Shown here: piece by piece, positions 10,278 to 17,874 of the stretch
Position numbering within the stretch: the first letter of the stretch is position 1
Layout of the letters: every line of letters begins with the position of its first letter
Source: Acidimicrobiaceae bacterium
Lineage (GTDB): Bacteria; Actinomycetota; Acidimicrobiia; Acidimicrobiales; RAAP-2
Direction: 5' to 3'
NCBI GenBank assembly: GCA_003169675.1
Contig: PNAT01000176.1
Coordinates: forward strand, 1-36,328
Length of the DNA: 36,328 nt
Program-made: the position numbers and the translations under genes
The notes under the pieces: generated by a model
Databases searched by the model: none
What the model was told of the DNA's origin: nothing
Seen by the model: only the letters and a program-made list of their open reading frames with translations

Positions 10278-11464
10278 AAACGACCTTCACCTCGGAATCA
10301 GTCACCGAGGGACATCCAGACAAGATGGCGGACCAGGTATCCGATGCCGTCCTCGATGCCATGTTGGAGGGCGACGCCGAAAGTCGGGTGGCGTGTGAGA
10401 CGCTCCTGACCACCGGCCTGGTGGTCGTGGCCGGTGAGGTCACAACGTCCACCTACGTCGACATTCCCGCCATCGTGCGTGAGACCGTGTGTGAGATCGG
10501 CTACGACAACGACGCCTACGGATTCAACGGGAATACCTGCGGCGTCCTCGTCTCGCTCGATGCCCAGTCGCCCGACATCGCCCAGGGAGTCGACACCGCC
10601 TTCGAGTTCCGCACCGGTGCCGGTGGCGAGGACACCCTCAACGCACAGGGGGCGGGCGACCAGGGAATGATGTTCGGCTACGCCTGCGACGAGACACCCG
10701 ATCTCATGCCGCTGCCCATCTGGTTGGCCCACCGCCTCTCCGAGCGCCTGGCGCAAGTCCGCCGGATCGGGGCCGTGCCCTACCTGCGTCCCGATGGAAA
10801 GACGCAGGTCTCCATCGTCTACGAGGACGGTCGACCGGAGCGCATCGACACCGTGTTGATCTCCACCCAGCACGCCCCCGGCGTCGACCTGACCGAACAG
10901 CTGCTCCCGGACCTGACCGAGCACGTGATCATGCCGTTGCTGCCGGCCGACCTCGACACGGAGGGCGTGCGGATCCTGGCCAATCCGACCGGGAACTTCG
11001 AGCTCGGTGGCCCTCACGCCGACACCGGGCTCACCGGCCGCAAGATCATCGTGGATACCTACGGGGGCATGGCCCGTCATGGTGGAGGCGCCTTCTCGGG
11101 TAAGGACCCCTCGAAGGTCGACCGCTCGGCGGCGTACGCCGCCCGCTGGGTGGCCAAGCACGTGGTGGCCGCCGGCGCCGCCAAGCGGTGCGAGGTACAG
11201 GTCGCCTACGCCATCGGTGTGGCGCACCCGGTCTCACTTCTGGTCGAGACGTTCGGCACTGAGGCGGTCGATCCCGAGAAGATCTCTGACGCCGTGCGCC
11301 AGCTGTTCGACCTACGCCCGGCGGCCATCATCCGTGACCTTGACCTGCGCCGCCCTATCTACAAGAAGACGGCGGCTTACGGGCACTTCGGGCGCTCGGA
11401 GAAGGAGTTCATGTGGGAGGACACCCCGCGCGTGGACGATCTGCGCTCTGCGCTCGGCCTCTGA
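10274..11464 (+). CDS. metK: S-adenosylmethionine synthetase
   Basis: A 396-residue enzyme that makes S-adenosylmethionine from methionine and ATP. Family signatures are complete: [17 protein letters not shown] at the N terminus (His14 and metal-binding Asp), [12 protein letters not shown] near residue 125, and [16 protein letters not shown] near 270 for the polyphosphate loop. YGHFG close to the C terminus is also typical. GTG 10274 overlaps the coaBC stop as GTGA, indicating coupled translation. Length is normal. priA follows 25 bases later behind its own -10 box. Confidence 0.98.
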   Translation: MKTTFTSESVTEGHPDKMADQVSDAVLDAMLEGDAESRVACETLLTTGLVVVAGEVTTSTYVDIPAIVRETVCEIGYDNDAYGFNGNTCGVLVSLDAQSPDIAQGVDTAFEFRTGAGGEDTLNAQGAGDQGMMFGYACDETPDLMPLPIWLAHRLSERLAQVRRIGAVPYLRPDGKTQVSIVYEDGRPERIDTVLISTQHAPGVDLTEQLLPDLTEHVIMPLLPADLDTEGVRILANPTGNFELGGPHADTGLTGRKIIVDTYGGMARHGGGAFSGKDPSKVDRSAAYAARWVAKHVVAAGAAKRCEVQVAYAIGVAHPVSLLVETFGTEAVDPEKISDAVRQLFDLRPAAIIRDLDLRRPIYKKTAAYGHFGRSEKEFMWEDTPRVDDLRSALGL

Positions 11465-11477
11465 AGCACCCGTTGCC

Positions 11478-11489
11478 TACCCTGCGGGG
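11478..11489 (+). promoter_or_regulatory. Leaderless promoter of priA
   Basis: TACCCT at 11478-11483 fits TANNNT and ends exactly 6 bases before GTG 11490. There is no convincing -35 box and no ribosome binding site. The spacing supports both a leaderless transcript and the choice of GTG 11490 as the priA start over the downstream GTG at 11517. Confidence 0.5.
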
Positions 11490-13307
11490 GTGACCCCACC
11501 GGCCCGTTGCGTACGAGTGCGCACCGAGGTGGCGGCCATACCCAAGCTGCTCGACTACGTGGTCCCGGAGAAGTGGACCCACGAGGTCATGGTGGGGACC
11601 CGGGTCCGCATCCCGCTGCACGGCCGCAGTGTCCGGGGCTGGGTGGTCGAGGACCGCGTCACGCCGCCACCCGGTGTCGAACTCCTGCCGTTGAAGGCCT
11701 GGCTCGGTTGGGGGCCACCGCCCGCGCTGGTCGAACTGGCCGAGTGGGCGGCCTGGCGCTGGGCCGGTCCGGCGTCCTTCTTCTTGAAGGCGGCCTCTCC
11801 GTTCACCGTGGTCCGCTCCCCGCCCACCGCTCCCCGATCGCGCCGCTCCGGGAATGGAGCCCCGACCGGTTTTCCCGGCGAACTGTTGGCTCAAGCCCCA
11901 CCAGGCCCGGGGCCGGCCATCCTGCGCATCCCGCCGTCGACCGATCTCATCGAACTGGTGTTGGCCGTGGTCGAGGCACCGGACACGGTGGCCCGGGACG
12001 GGGGAGTCTTGGTCCTCGTCCCCTCGGTCGGGTGGGCCGAGCGCCTGGCCGGCCGGCTCAGCCGGCGGGGCTATGCGGCAACTACCGACTGGGCGCAGGC
12101 CCGGGCTGGCTGGCCCATCGTGGTGGGGAGCCGGTCGGGCGCCTGGGCACCCCTCCCGCGCCTGGCCGCGGCCATCGTCCTCGATGCCCACGACGCCTCG
12201 TACCGTGAGGAGAGCGCGCCCACCTATAGCGCGGTGGACGTGGTGGTCGAGCGGGCTCGCCGGGAGGGGAGTGCGTGCTACGTCACTTCATCCGTACCTC
12301 CCGTCGTCCTCAGTTACGGGCGATCTGTGATGGCGCCCTCATCTGCCCAAGAGCGCGCCGGCTGGGCCACGCTGGAGTGCGTAGACCGTCGGGGAGCCGA
12401 CCCGCGCACCGGCATGTTCTCCGAGGAGTTCGTGCGCTTGGCCCGCTCGGTACTCGACGATCCCGACACCCTGACCCAGCGCGGGCCATTGGTCTGTGTG
12501 TACAACCGCAAGGGGAGGGCGCGCCTGTTGGCCTGCAGCCACTGTGGAGAATTGGCCCGCTGCACCAACTGTGGCGCCGCGGTGGCTCAGAATGGCGTCG
12601 CACTGCGATGTCCCCGGTGCGCCGAGGAGCGCCCGGTGGTGTGCGCGGCCTGTGGCCGGCTCCGCATGAAGACGTTGCGCACCGGGGTCAGCCGTCTGAG
12701 CGAGGAAGTGGCCGCGCTCCTGGGCGCAGCAGTGGGCGAGGTATCGGGTCCCGGGGGCGAAAACCCCGATCACCAACCCCCCGCCGCACCTGTTCTCGTC
12801 GGCACCGAAGCGGTCCTGCACCGCTCCCGACGGGCCGCGGCCGTGGTCTTCCTCGACATCGACCTCCATCTACTGGCTCCCCGGTTCGACGCCACCGACG
12901 AGGCACTGGCGCTGCTCGTGCGGGCCTCCCGCCTGGTCGGTCCCCGACACTTCGGGCCCGCCTCGGCCCGGGTGCTGGTTCAGACCCGGGTGCCGGACCA
13001 CCCCGTCCTGCAGGCGCTGACGAAGGGGGACCCGGCACCTGTCCTGGCCGCCGAGGAGGCGGTCCGTCGGCGTTCAGGGCTGCCACCTTTTTCGGCCCTG
13101 GCCCTGATCTCAGGCGCGTTGGCGGTCGACTATGCGCAGGCGGTCACGACGGCGGCCGCGGGCAGCGAAGTCTCGGTTGCCGAGGTGGGGGACCGAACGC
13201 ATCTTGTGCGGGCTCCGGACCACCACGTCCTCTGCGACTTTCTGTCGGGCATCCACCGCCCGCCCGGTCGGGGCTTACGCGTCGAGGTCGATCCCCGGAG
13301 CCTCTGA
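11490..13307 (+). CDS. priA: PriA-like primosomal protein N', helicase-degenerate
   Basis: A 605-residue PriA homologue, a replication-restart protein that recognises stalled forks. The N-terminal 3'-DNA-binding domain (about 1-105) contains VPEKWTHEVMVGTRVRIPL. The expected Walker A motif (GxTGSGKT) is absent, and the DEEH box is replaced by DAHDASYREE near residue 233, so ATP-driven unwinding is unlikely. The zinc region is retained at about 349-391: CSHCG, CTNCG, CPRC and CAACG. The C-terminal AAEEAVRRRSGLPPFSALALI is typical of PriA. Loss of helicase motifs is known for actinobacterial PriA proteins. The frame is open far upstream in metK, but GTG 11490 follows a -10 box and gives the family start. 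Confidence 0.88.
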   Translation: MTPPARCVRVRTEVAAIPKLLDYVVPEKWTHEVMVGTRVRIPLHGRSVRGWVVEDRVTPPPGVELLPLKAWLGWGPPPALVELAEWAAWRWAGPASFFLKAASPFTVVRSPPTAPRSRRSGNGAPTGFPGELLAQAPPGPGPAILRIPPSTDLIELVLAVVEAPDTVARDGGVLVLVPSVGWAERLAGRLSRRGYAATTDWAQARAGWPIVVGSRSGAWAPLPRLAAAIVLDAHDASYREESAPTYSAVDVVVERARREGSACYVTSSVPPVVLSYGRSVMAPSSAQERAGWATLECVDRRGADPRTGMFSEEFVRLARSVLDDPDTLTQRGPLVCVYNRKGRARLLACSHCGELARCTNCGAAVAQNGVALRCPRCAEERPVVCAACGRLRMKTLRTGVSRLSEEVAALLGAAVGEVSGPGGENPDHQPPAAPVLVGTEAVLHRSRRAAAVVFLDIDLHLLAPRFDATDEALALLVRASRLVGPRHFGPASARVLVQTRVPDHPVLQALTKGDPAPVLAAEEAVRRRSGLPPFSALALISGALAVDYAQAVTTAAAGSEVSVAEVGDRTHLVRAPDHHVLCDFLSGIHRPPGRGLRVEVDPRSL

Positions 13308-13331
13308 GGCGGAGCCGAAAAGTTGCTCCGT

Positions 13332-13343
13332 TAGAATGACGAC
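13332..13343 (+). promoter_or_regulatory. Leaderless promoter of def
   Basis: TAGAAT at 13332-13337 is a strong -10 match ending 6 bases before ATG 13344. No ribosome binding site precedes the ATG, and no clear -35 hexamer is visible. A leaderless def transcript is inferred. Confidence 0.6.
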
Positions 13344-13877
13344 ATGGCACCTCTGACCATCCGCCAGTACGGCGACCCCGTCCTCAAGCAACGCACCCGG
13401 GTTGTCGAGGAGATCGATGGCAAGGTGGCATCCCTGGCCGACGCCATGCTCGAGACCATGTACGCCGCACCGGGAAGCGGCTTGGCCGCCAATCAGATCG
13501 GGGTGCAACGGCGGATCTTCGTCTATGACATCGGCGAAGGCGCCCGTACCATCATCAACCCGCAGATCGTCGAGAGCGACGGCGAGTGGACCTACGACGA
13601 GGGGTGCCTCTCGGTCCCCGGGCTGAGCTGGGAAATCGTGCGCCCCAACGCCGTGCACCTGGTCGGCCTGGACCTCGAAGGCAATGAAGTTTCCATTGAG
13701 GCCACCGAGTTGGAGGGCCGGGTCTTCCAGCACGAGATGGACCACCTCGACGGCATCCTCTTGGTGGAACGCTTGGACGAGGACCAGCGCAAGGAAGCGA
13801 TGAAGGCCCTGCGCAGCCGGACCCTCGGCCTTCCCGCCCGCGATCCCGACGGCCTCTCCAGTCTCCTTTCCATGTAG
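13344..13877 (+). CDS. def: Peptide deformylase
   Basis: A 177-residue metalloprotease that removes the N-formyl group from new proteins. All three motifs are present: GSGLAANQIG (motif 1), EGCLSVP with metal ligand Cys88 (motif 2), and QHEMDH with His130, catalytic Glu131 and His134 (motif 3). Length is normal for type 1/3 enzymes. It lies 36 bases after priA and about 55 before fmt, the enzyme that adds the formyl group to the initiator tRNA; both have their own leaderless-type promoter. Start is ATG 13344. Confidence 0.97.
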   Translation: MAPLTIRQYGDPVLKQRTRVVEEIDGKVASLADAMLETMYAAPGSGLAANQIGVQRRIFVYDIGEGARTIINPQIVESDGEWTYDEGCLSVPGLSWEIVRPNAVHLVGLDLEGNEVSIEATELEGRVFQHEMDHLDGILLVERLDEDQRKEAMKALRSRTLGLPARDPDGLSSLLSM

Positions 13878-13920
13878 CTCAACGGGCCGGTGGTCGCCTC
13901 GCCGGCCATCGGACCTGCCC

Positions 13921-13932
13921 TACGTTGGGTGC
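13921..13932 (+). promoter_or_regulatory. Leaderless promoter of fmt
   Basis: TACGTT at 13921-13926 fits TANNNT and ends 6 bases before ATG 13933. The region has no Shine-Dalgarno sequence and no clear -35 hexamer. Confidence 0.5.
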
Positions 13933-14820
13933 ATGGCCCGCCTCGCCTATCTCGGCACCCCGGACATGGCAGTCGGCCCTTTGCGCGCGCTCACCGCCGC
14001 CGGGCATGACATCGTCCTGTGCGTGACCCGTCCCGACCGGCGCCGGGGCCGCGGCGGTGCCGTCACCCCGAGTCCGGTCAAAATCGCCGCCACTGAACTG
14101 GGCATCACGGTCACCCACGTGGTCGACGACCTGACGCAGGCCGGAGTCGAGTTGGCGGTCGTAGTCGCCTACGGGCGCATCCTCCCCAAGGCGCTCCTCG
14201 ACCAGGTGCCCATGGCCAACCTGCACTTCTCGCTCCTGCCGCGCTGGCGCGGTGCGGCGCCGATGGAGCGGGCCATCTTGGCCGGGGACCACGAGACCGG
14301 AGTCTGCCTCATGAAGGTCGAGGAAGGGTTGGACACGGGGCCCGTCTATGCCCGCCGCACGGTGAAGATGGACGACGAGACCTACCTGCCGGCGCTGCGG
14401 GAACAGCTGGTCAGCGTGGCCGGCGCCCTGGTGGTGGATGCGCTCGCCCAAGGGGTGGCCGGTCTCCCGGTCCCCGAGCAACAACGCGGCGAGACTTCGA
14501 TAGCGCAGAAGATCACAACCGAGGATTTGCACCTCGACTGGCCCGATCAGGCACGGCACCTCCACCGGGTGATTCGCTTGGGCCGGGCCTGGACCACCTT
14601 CCGCGGCAAGAGGCTTGGCGTGCTGGAGGCCGCTGTCGACCCCGACCCCGACGCGAACGGGGCCCACATCCCGGGGACCCTGACGGGCACGAACGTGGCG
14701 ACGGGTCTCGGCACCATTCACCTTCTCAAGGTGCAGCCGGAGAGCCGCGGGCCCATGACCGCCGACGAGTGGAGCCGCGGCATCCGCCCGGGTGTAAGTG
14801 AGCGGCTCGGCAGCGACTAG
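13933..14820 (+). CDS. fmt: Methionyl-tRNA formyltransferase
   Basis: A 295-residue enzyme that formylates Met-tRNA(fMet) using 10-formyltetrahydrofolate. Catalytic residues are visible: Asn96 and His98 in ANLHFSLLPRWRGAAP, and Asp134 in EEGLDTGPVYAR. YLGTPDMAV at residues 6-14 is the family start, and a C-terminal OB-like domain (about 205-290) contains RAWTTFRGKRLGVL. It follows def, its functional partner. Downstream, a SAM methyltransferase begins 2 bases after the TAG. Confidence 0.96.
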   Translation: MARLAYLGTPDMAVGPLRALTAAGHDIVLCVTRPDRRRGRGGAVTPSPVKIAATELGITVTHVVDDLTQAGVELAVVVAYGRILPKALLDQVPMANLHFSLLPRWRGAAPMERAILAGDHETGVCLMKVEEGLDTGPVYARRTVKMDDETYLPALREQLVSVAGALVVDALAQGVAGLPVPEQQRGETSIAQKITTEDLHLDWPDQARHLHRVIRLGRAWTTFRGKRLGVLEAAVDPDPDANGAHIPGTLTGTNVATGLGTIHLLKVQPESRGPMTADEWSRGIRPGVSERLGSD

Positions 14821-14822
14821 AC

Positions 14823-15629
14823 ATGAGTGCCGTGACCGTGACGCCGATTGATGGGTGGAACCCCGAGCAGTACGAACGGTTTCGGTCGGAGCGCCAGCAG
14901 CCGTTCAACGATCTCCTTGCCCTCTGTCAACCGGTGCCCGGCGGTCGCATCGTCGACCTCGGGTGCGGGACGGGCGACCTCACCAACATCCTGCACCGTG
15001 ACCTTCGGTCGGCCACCACCGTGGGCGTCGACTCCTCTGACGCCATGCTCGCCCGGGCCATTGAGACACACGCCGATACCGAGGGGCTCACCTTCGAAGA
15101 GGGCGATATCGCGACGTGGCTCGGAGAGGGCCTCGACCTGGTCTTTGCCAACGCGTCGCTGCAATGGATCGACGACCACCTCAACCTCCTCGCCCGCATG
15201 CGGACCGCATTGAGCCCGTATGGGCAGTTGGCCTTCCAGGTGCCGGCGAACTATCGCCATCCTTCACATCTCCTGGCCCACCAGGTGGCCAACGAGTCTC
15301 CGTTCATTGACGCCCTCGACGGTGATGTGCCATCGGACCGGGGGCGCTTCGTCCTGTCGCCTGAGCTCTACGCCGATCTCCTCTACGAATTGGGGGCCCG
15401 GGAGCAGGTTGTGCGCATGGAGGTCTACGGGCACGAATTGGCATCGACCGATGAGGTCGTCCAATGGGTCATGGGCACGCTGCTCACGCCGTATCGCATA
15501 CGGCTCAGCCCCAACATGTTCGACGCCTTCATTGAGCGCTACCGGGAGCGCCTGCTCGAAGAACTCGGAGAGCGAGAGCCCTACTTCTACGGGTATCGCC
15601 GCATCCTCTGCTGGGCGCGGTTCGGCTGA
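14823..15629 (+). CDS. SAM-dependent methyltransferase, trans-aconitate 2-methyltransferase-like
   Basis: A 268-residue class I methyltransferase. Motif I is VDLGCGTGDLT (about residues 43-53), VGVDSSDAML is the acidic strand-2 loop, and FANASLQWIDDHLNLL is the motif shared with Tam, as is QVPANYRHPSHLL. Tam methylates trans-aconitate, a spontaneous by-product of the TCA cycle, but substrate cannot be read from sequence and other small acids are possible. ATG 14823 lies 2 bases after fmt; no clear ribosome binding site is seen, so coupling to fmt is likely. Many bacteria have rsmB (16S rRNA methyltransferase) at this place; this protein lacks the RsmB RNA-binding domain and is not that enzyme. 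Confidence 0.75.
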   Translation: MSAVTVTPIDGWNPEQYERFRSERQQPFNDLLALCQPVPGGRIVDLGCGTGDLTNILHRDLRSATTVGVDSSDAMLARAIETHADTEGLTFEEGDIATWLGEGLDLVFANASLQWIDDHLNLLARMRTALSPYGQLAFQVPANYRHPSHLLAHQVANESPFIDALDGDVPSDRGRFVLSPELYADLLYELGAREQVVRMEVYGHELASTDEVVQWVMGTLLTPYRIRLSPNMFDAFIERYRERLLEELGEREPYFYGYRRILCWARFG

Positions 15630-15646
15630 CGGGCAGCGATCTGGGT

Positions 15647-16354
15647 ATGGCAGGAGAGCGCGACCACCTACGGCCCAATTCCGGGCAGCCTGGCGACATC
15701 CGTATCGCGCCGTCACTGCTGGCCGCCGACTTCGGGATGTTGGCCGAGCAGGTGGGAGAGGTGGCGCCGTCGGCCGAGTGGCTGCACGTCGATGTGATGG
15801 ACGGCCACTTCGTGCCCAACGTTTCGATCGGACCGCCCGTGGTGGCTTCCCTGCGCCGCCACACCCCGCTCTTCTTCGATTGCCACCTGATGATGACCGA
15901 GCCTGGACGGTATCTCGAAGAGTTCGCCGAAGCCGGCGCGGACGGGTGCACGGTGCACGTCGAGGTCGGCGGCAGCGCGGGGCTGATCGCCCAGATGCGC
16001 CACCTCGGGCTGCGGACCGGGCTCGCTCTCAACCCCGACACGCCCTTCGAGGCGGTGGAGCCCTACCTGAGCCAGGTCGACCTGGTGCTGTGCATGACGG
16101 TGTTCCCCGGCTTCGGGGGGCAGAGCTTCATGGGGGAGGTCATGGACAAGGTCACCCAGGTCCGCGCCGCGGTCGACGCCGGATCGCTGGCTGTGGACAT
16201 CGAGGTGGACGGAGGCATAGACGTGGCCACGGCACCCCTGGCCCGCCGGGCGGGGGCCAATGTCTTCGTGGCCGGGAGCGCCATCTTCGGGCACGATCGA
16301 CCCTGGGAAGCGGCCGACGCCATCCGGAGGTCCGTGCTCGCTGGCGCTGAATGA
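15647..16354 (+). CDS. rpe: Ribulose-phosphate 3-epimerase
   Basis: A 235-residue TIM barrel that interconverts ribulose 5-phosphate and xylulose 5-phosphate in the pentose phosphate pathway. IAPSLLAADFGML (residues 20-32), HVDVMDGHFVPN (metal His and Asp), DCHLMM, VFPGFGGQSF and VDGGI are the family signatures and catalytic acids. ATG 15647 precedes the conserved core by about 18 residues, a slightly long N terminus; no good ribosome binding site is seen, so the true start may be further in. Ribulose 5-phosphate is also the DHBP precursor used by RibBA, encoded about 1.5 kb downstream. Confidence 0.96.
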   Translation: MAGERDHLRPNSGQPGDIRIAPSLLAADFGMLAEQVGEVAPSAEWLHVDVMDGHFVPNVSIGPPVVASLRRHTPLFFDCHLMMTEPGRYLEEFAEAGADGCTVHVEVGGSAGLIAQMRHLGLRTGLALNPDTPFEAVEPYLSQVDLVLCMTVFPGFGGQSFMGEVMDKVTQVRAAVDAGSLAVDIEVDGGIDVATAPLARRAGANVFVAGSAIFGHDRPWEAADAIRRSVLAGAE

Positions 16355-16373
16355 ACCGCGCCGGGGTGCCGAA

Positions 16374-16805
16374 GTGATCGGCCCCTGGGCGCTCGCCTGC
16401 CTCGATATGGCCGGCACCACGGTCCGTGACGACGGTGCCGTCGAGGCCGCCTTCACCACCGCCCTCGAGGCGGTCGGGGTCGACCGGGACAGCCCCAGGT
16501 TCGACACCGCCCAGGCCACCATCAACCGGACCATGGGCCAGTCCAAGGCCGATGTGTTCGCCACCCTCCTCGCACCCCAGGATGCCGAAGGGGCCACCGC
16601 AGCTTTTGCCGCCGCCTACGAGGCCAGCGTGGCCCGGGGCGGGGTCTCGGCCATGCTCGGCGCGCCCGAGGTGTTCGGCGCCCCGCGTGCCCACGGCGTC
16701 CTGGTCTGCCTCACCACGGGGTTCGCCCCAACCACCCCCACCGCCCCGCACACGGCGCTCATCGCCGGCATCGCCGACCTGATCTCCACCACCACCCCAC
16801 CCTGA
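16374..16805 (+). CDS. Truncated HAD-family phosphatase (phosphonatase-like)
   Basis: A 143-residue fragment of a HAD hydrolase. Motif I is CLDMAGTT (nucleophile Asp near residue 9), followed by a four-helix cap with TINRTMGQSKADVF, like phosphonoacetaldehyde hydrolase and its relatives. Motif II is LVCLTTGFAP (Thr near 114). The family continues for about 80 more residues with motif III (Lys) and motif IV (acidic pair, Mg2+), but here the frame stops 30 residues after motif II in a Thr/Pro-rich tail. The DNA between the stop and ribD (about 85 bases) is too short to hold the missing half, so a simple frameshift does not explain it. GTG 16374 is the likely start, 19 bases after rpe. Probably a decayed gene; activity is doubtful. 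Confidence 0.55.
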   Translation: MIGPWALACLDMAGTTVRDDGAVEAAFTTALEAVGVDRDSPRFDTAQATINRTMGQSKADVFATLLAPQDAEGATAAFAAAYEASVARGGVSAMLGAPEVFGAPRAHGVLVCLTTGFAPTTPTAPHTALIAGIADLISTTTPP

Positions 16806-16815
16806 CCAGGACTTC

Positions 16816-16844
16816 TCGACAAAAAATGAAACGTGTTCTATTAT
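16816..16844 (+). promoter_or_regulatory. Promoter of the riboflavin operon
   Basis: TCGACA (16816-16821, five of six to TTGACA), a 17-base spacer, and TATTAT (16839-16844) form the best -35/-10 pair in the window, in a local AT-rich patch. The start of transcription should be near 16851, leaving about 40 bases of leader before ATG 16891. GGGC (16854-16857) can pair with GCCC (16864-16867) in a small hairpin. The leader is too short for an FMN riboswitch and has none of its conserved segments. Confidence 0.7.
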
Positions 16845-16890
16845 TTACCCAGCGGGCGCTCGAGCCCAACCCCCGATGAGGACGTCACCC

Positions 16891-17874
16891 ATGGATGATG
16901 TGCACCACATGCGCCGGGCCATCGCGGTGGCCGAGACGGTTCGGGGTTCCACCAGTCCCAATCCCTGGGTGGGCTGCGTGATCGTCCCCGCCGACCCCGG
17001 GACCACCTTCGAAGGAGCCACGGCGCCCCCGGGGGGTCCCCACGCCGAGATCGCCGCGCTGGCCCAGGCCGGCGACCAGGCCAAGGGGGCCACTCTGTTC
17101 ACCACCCTCGAGCCCTGCGTCCACCAGGGAAGGACACCGCCCTGCACCGCCGCCATCATCGAGGCGGGGGTGGCCCGCGTGGTCATCGGCCTGGAGGATC
17201 CCGACCTCCAGGTGGCTGGACAAGGAGCAACGGCCCTTCGGGACGCCGGCGTCGAGGTCAGCACCGGGATCGAGGTCGGCGCCGTGACCGAGCAGCTGGC
17301 CCCCTACGTCAAGCACCGCACCACCGGGCAGCCGTGGGTCATCCTCAAGTTGGCCGCCAGCCTCGATGCGCGTACCGCCGCCCCCGACGGCTCCAGCCGC
17401 TGGATCACCGGTGAAGAAGCTCGCCAGGACGTCCATCGACTCCGGGCCGCGTCCGACGCCGTCCTGGTGGGAGCCGGGACAGTGAGGGCCGACGACCCCG
17501 AGTTGACCGTGCGGCTCCACCACCACGACCACGACCAACCCCTGCGCGTGGTGCTGGGCACGGCGCCACCCAACGCCAGAGTGCATCCGGCGCTCGAGCT
17601 CTCGGGCGACCTGGGTGAGGTGCTGACCGACCTGGGCCAACGAGGCGTGTTGCAGCTTCTGGTCGAGGGAGGGGCCCGGGTGGCCCACGACTTCCACGCG
17701 CAGGGACTGGTCGACCGCTATGTCATCTACCTGGCACCGGTCCTCTTCGGCGGCGATGACGGGCGCCCGCTCTTCGCCGGCCCCGGGGCTGGCACAATTG
17801 GCGACGTGTGGCGGGGCAGGCTGGTGTCGGTCGAACGGCTGGGGGATGATCTTCGAGTGGAGGTGGCAGCCTGA
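16891..17874 (+). CDS. ribD: Riboflavin biosynthesis deaminase/reductase
   Basis: A 327-residue bifunctional enzyme. The N-terminal cytidine-deaminase-like domain (about 1-140) deaminates the pyrimidinone: zinc ligands are His51 in PHAEIAAL and Cys76 and Cys85 in PCVHQGRTPPC, with Glu53 as proton shuttle. The C-terminal dihydrofolate-reductase-like domain (about 148-325) reduces the ribosyl side chain with NADPH: KLAASLDARTA, GAGTVRADDPELTVR and LLVEGGARV. ATG 16891 is preferred over ATG 16876 because GAGGA (16880-16884) lies six bases before it. The stop overlaps ribBA by one base (TGATG). Somewhat shorter than the E. coli enzyme. Confidence 0.95.
   Translation: MDDVHHMRRAIAVAETVRGSTSPNPWVGCVIVPADPGTTFEGATAPPGGPHAEIAALAQAGDQAKGATLFTTLEPCVHQGRTPPCTAAIIEAGVARVVIGLEDPDLQVAGQGATALRDAGVEVSTGIEVGAVTEQLAPYVKHRTTGQPWVILKLAASLDARTAAPDGSSRWITGEEARQDVHRLRAASDAVLVGAGTVRADDPELTVRLHHHDHDQPLRVVLGTAPPNARVHPALELSGDLGEVLTDLGQRGVLQLLVEGGARVAHDFHAQGLVDRYVIYLAPVLFGGDDGRPLFAGPGAGTIGDVWRGRLVSVERLGDDLRVEVAA

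Noticed and set aside
16806-16890. FMN riboswitch before ribD
   Set aside because: The interval is too short, and none of the conserved RFN segments is present; a plain promoter explains the AT-rich patch.
16876-16890. ATG 16876 as the ribD start
   Set aside because: The GAGGA ribosome binding site at 16880-16884 lies downstream of it and is ideally placed for ATG 16891.
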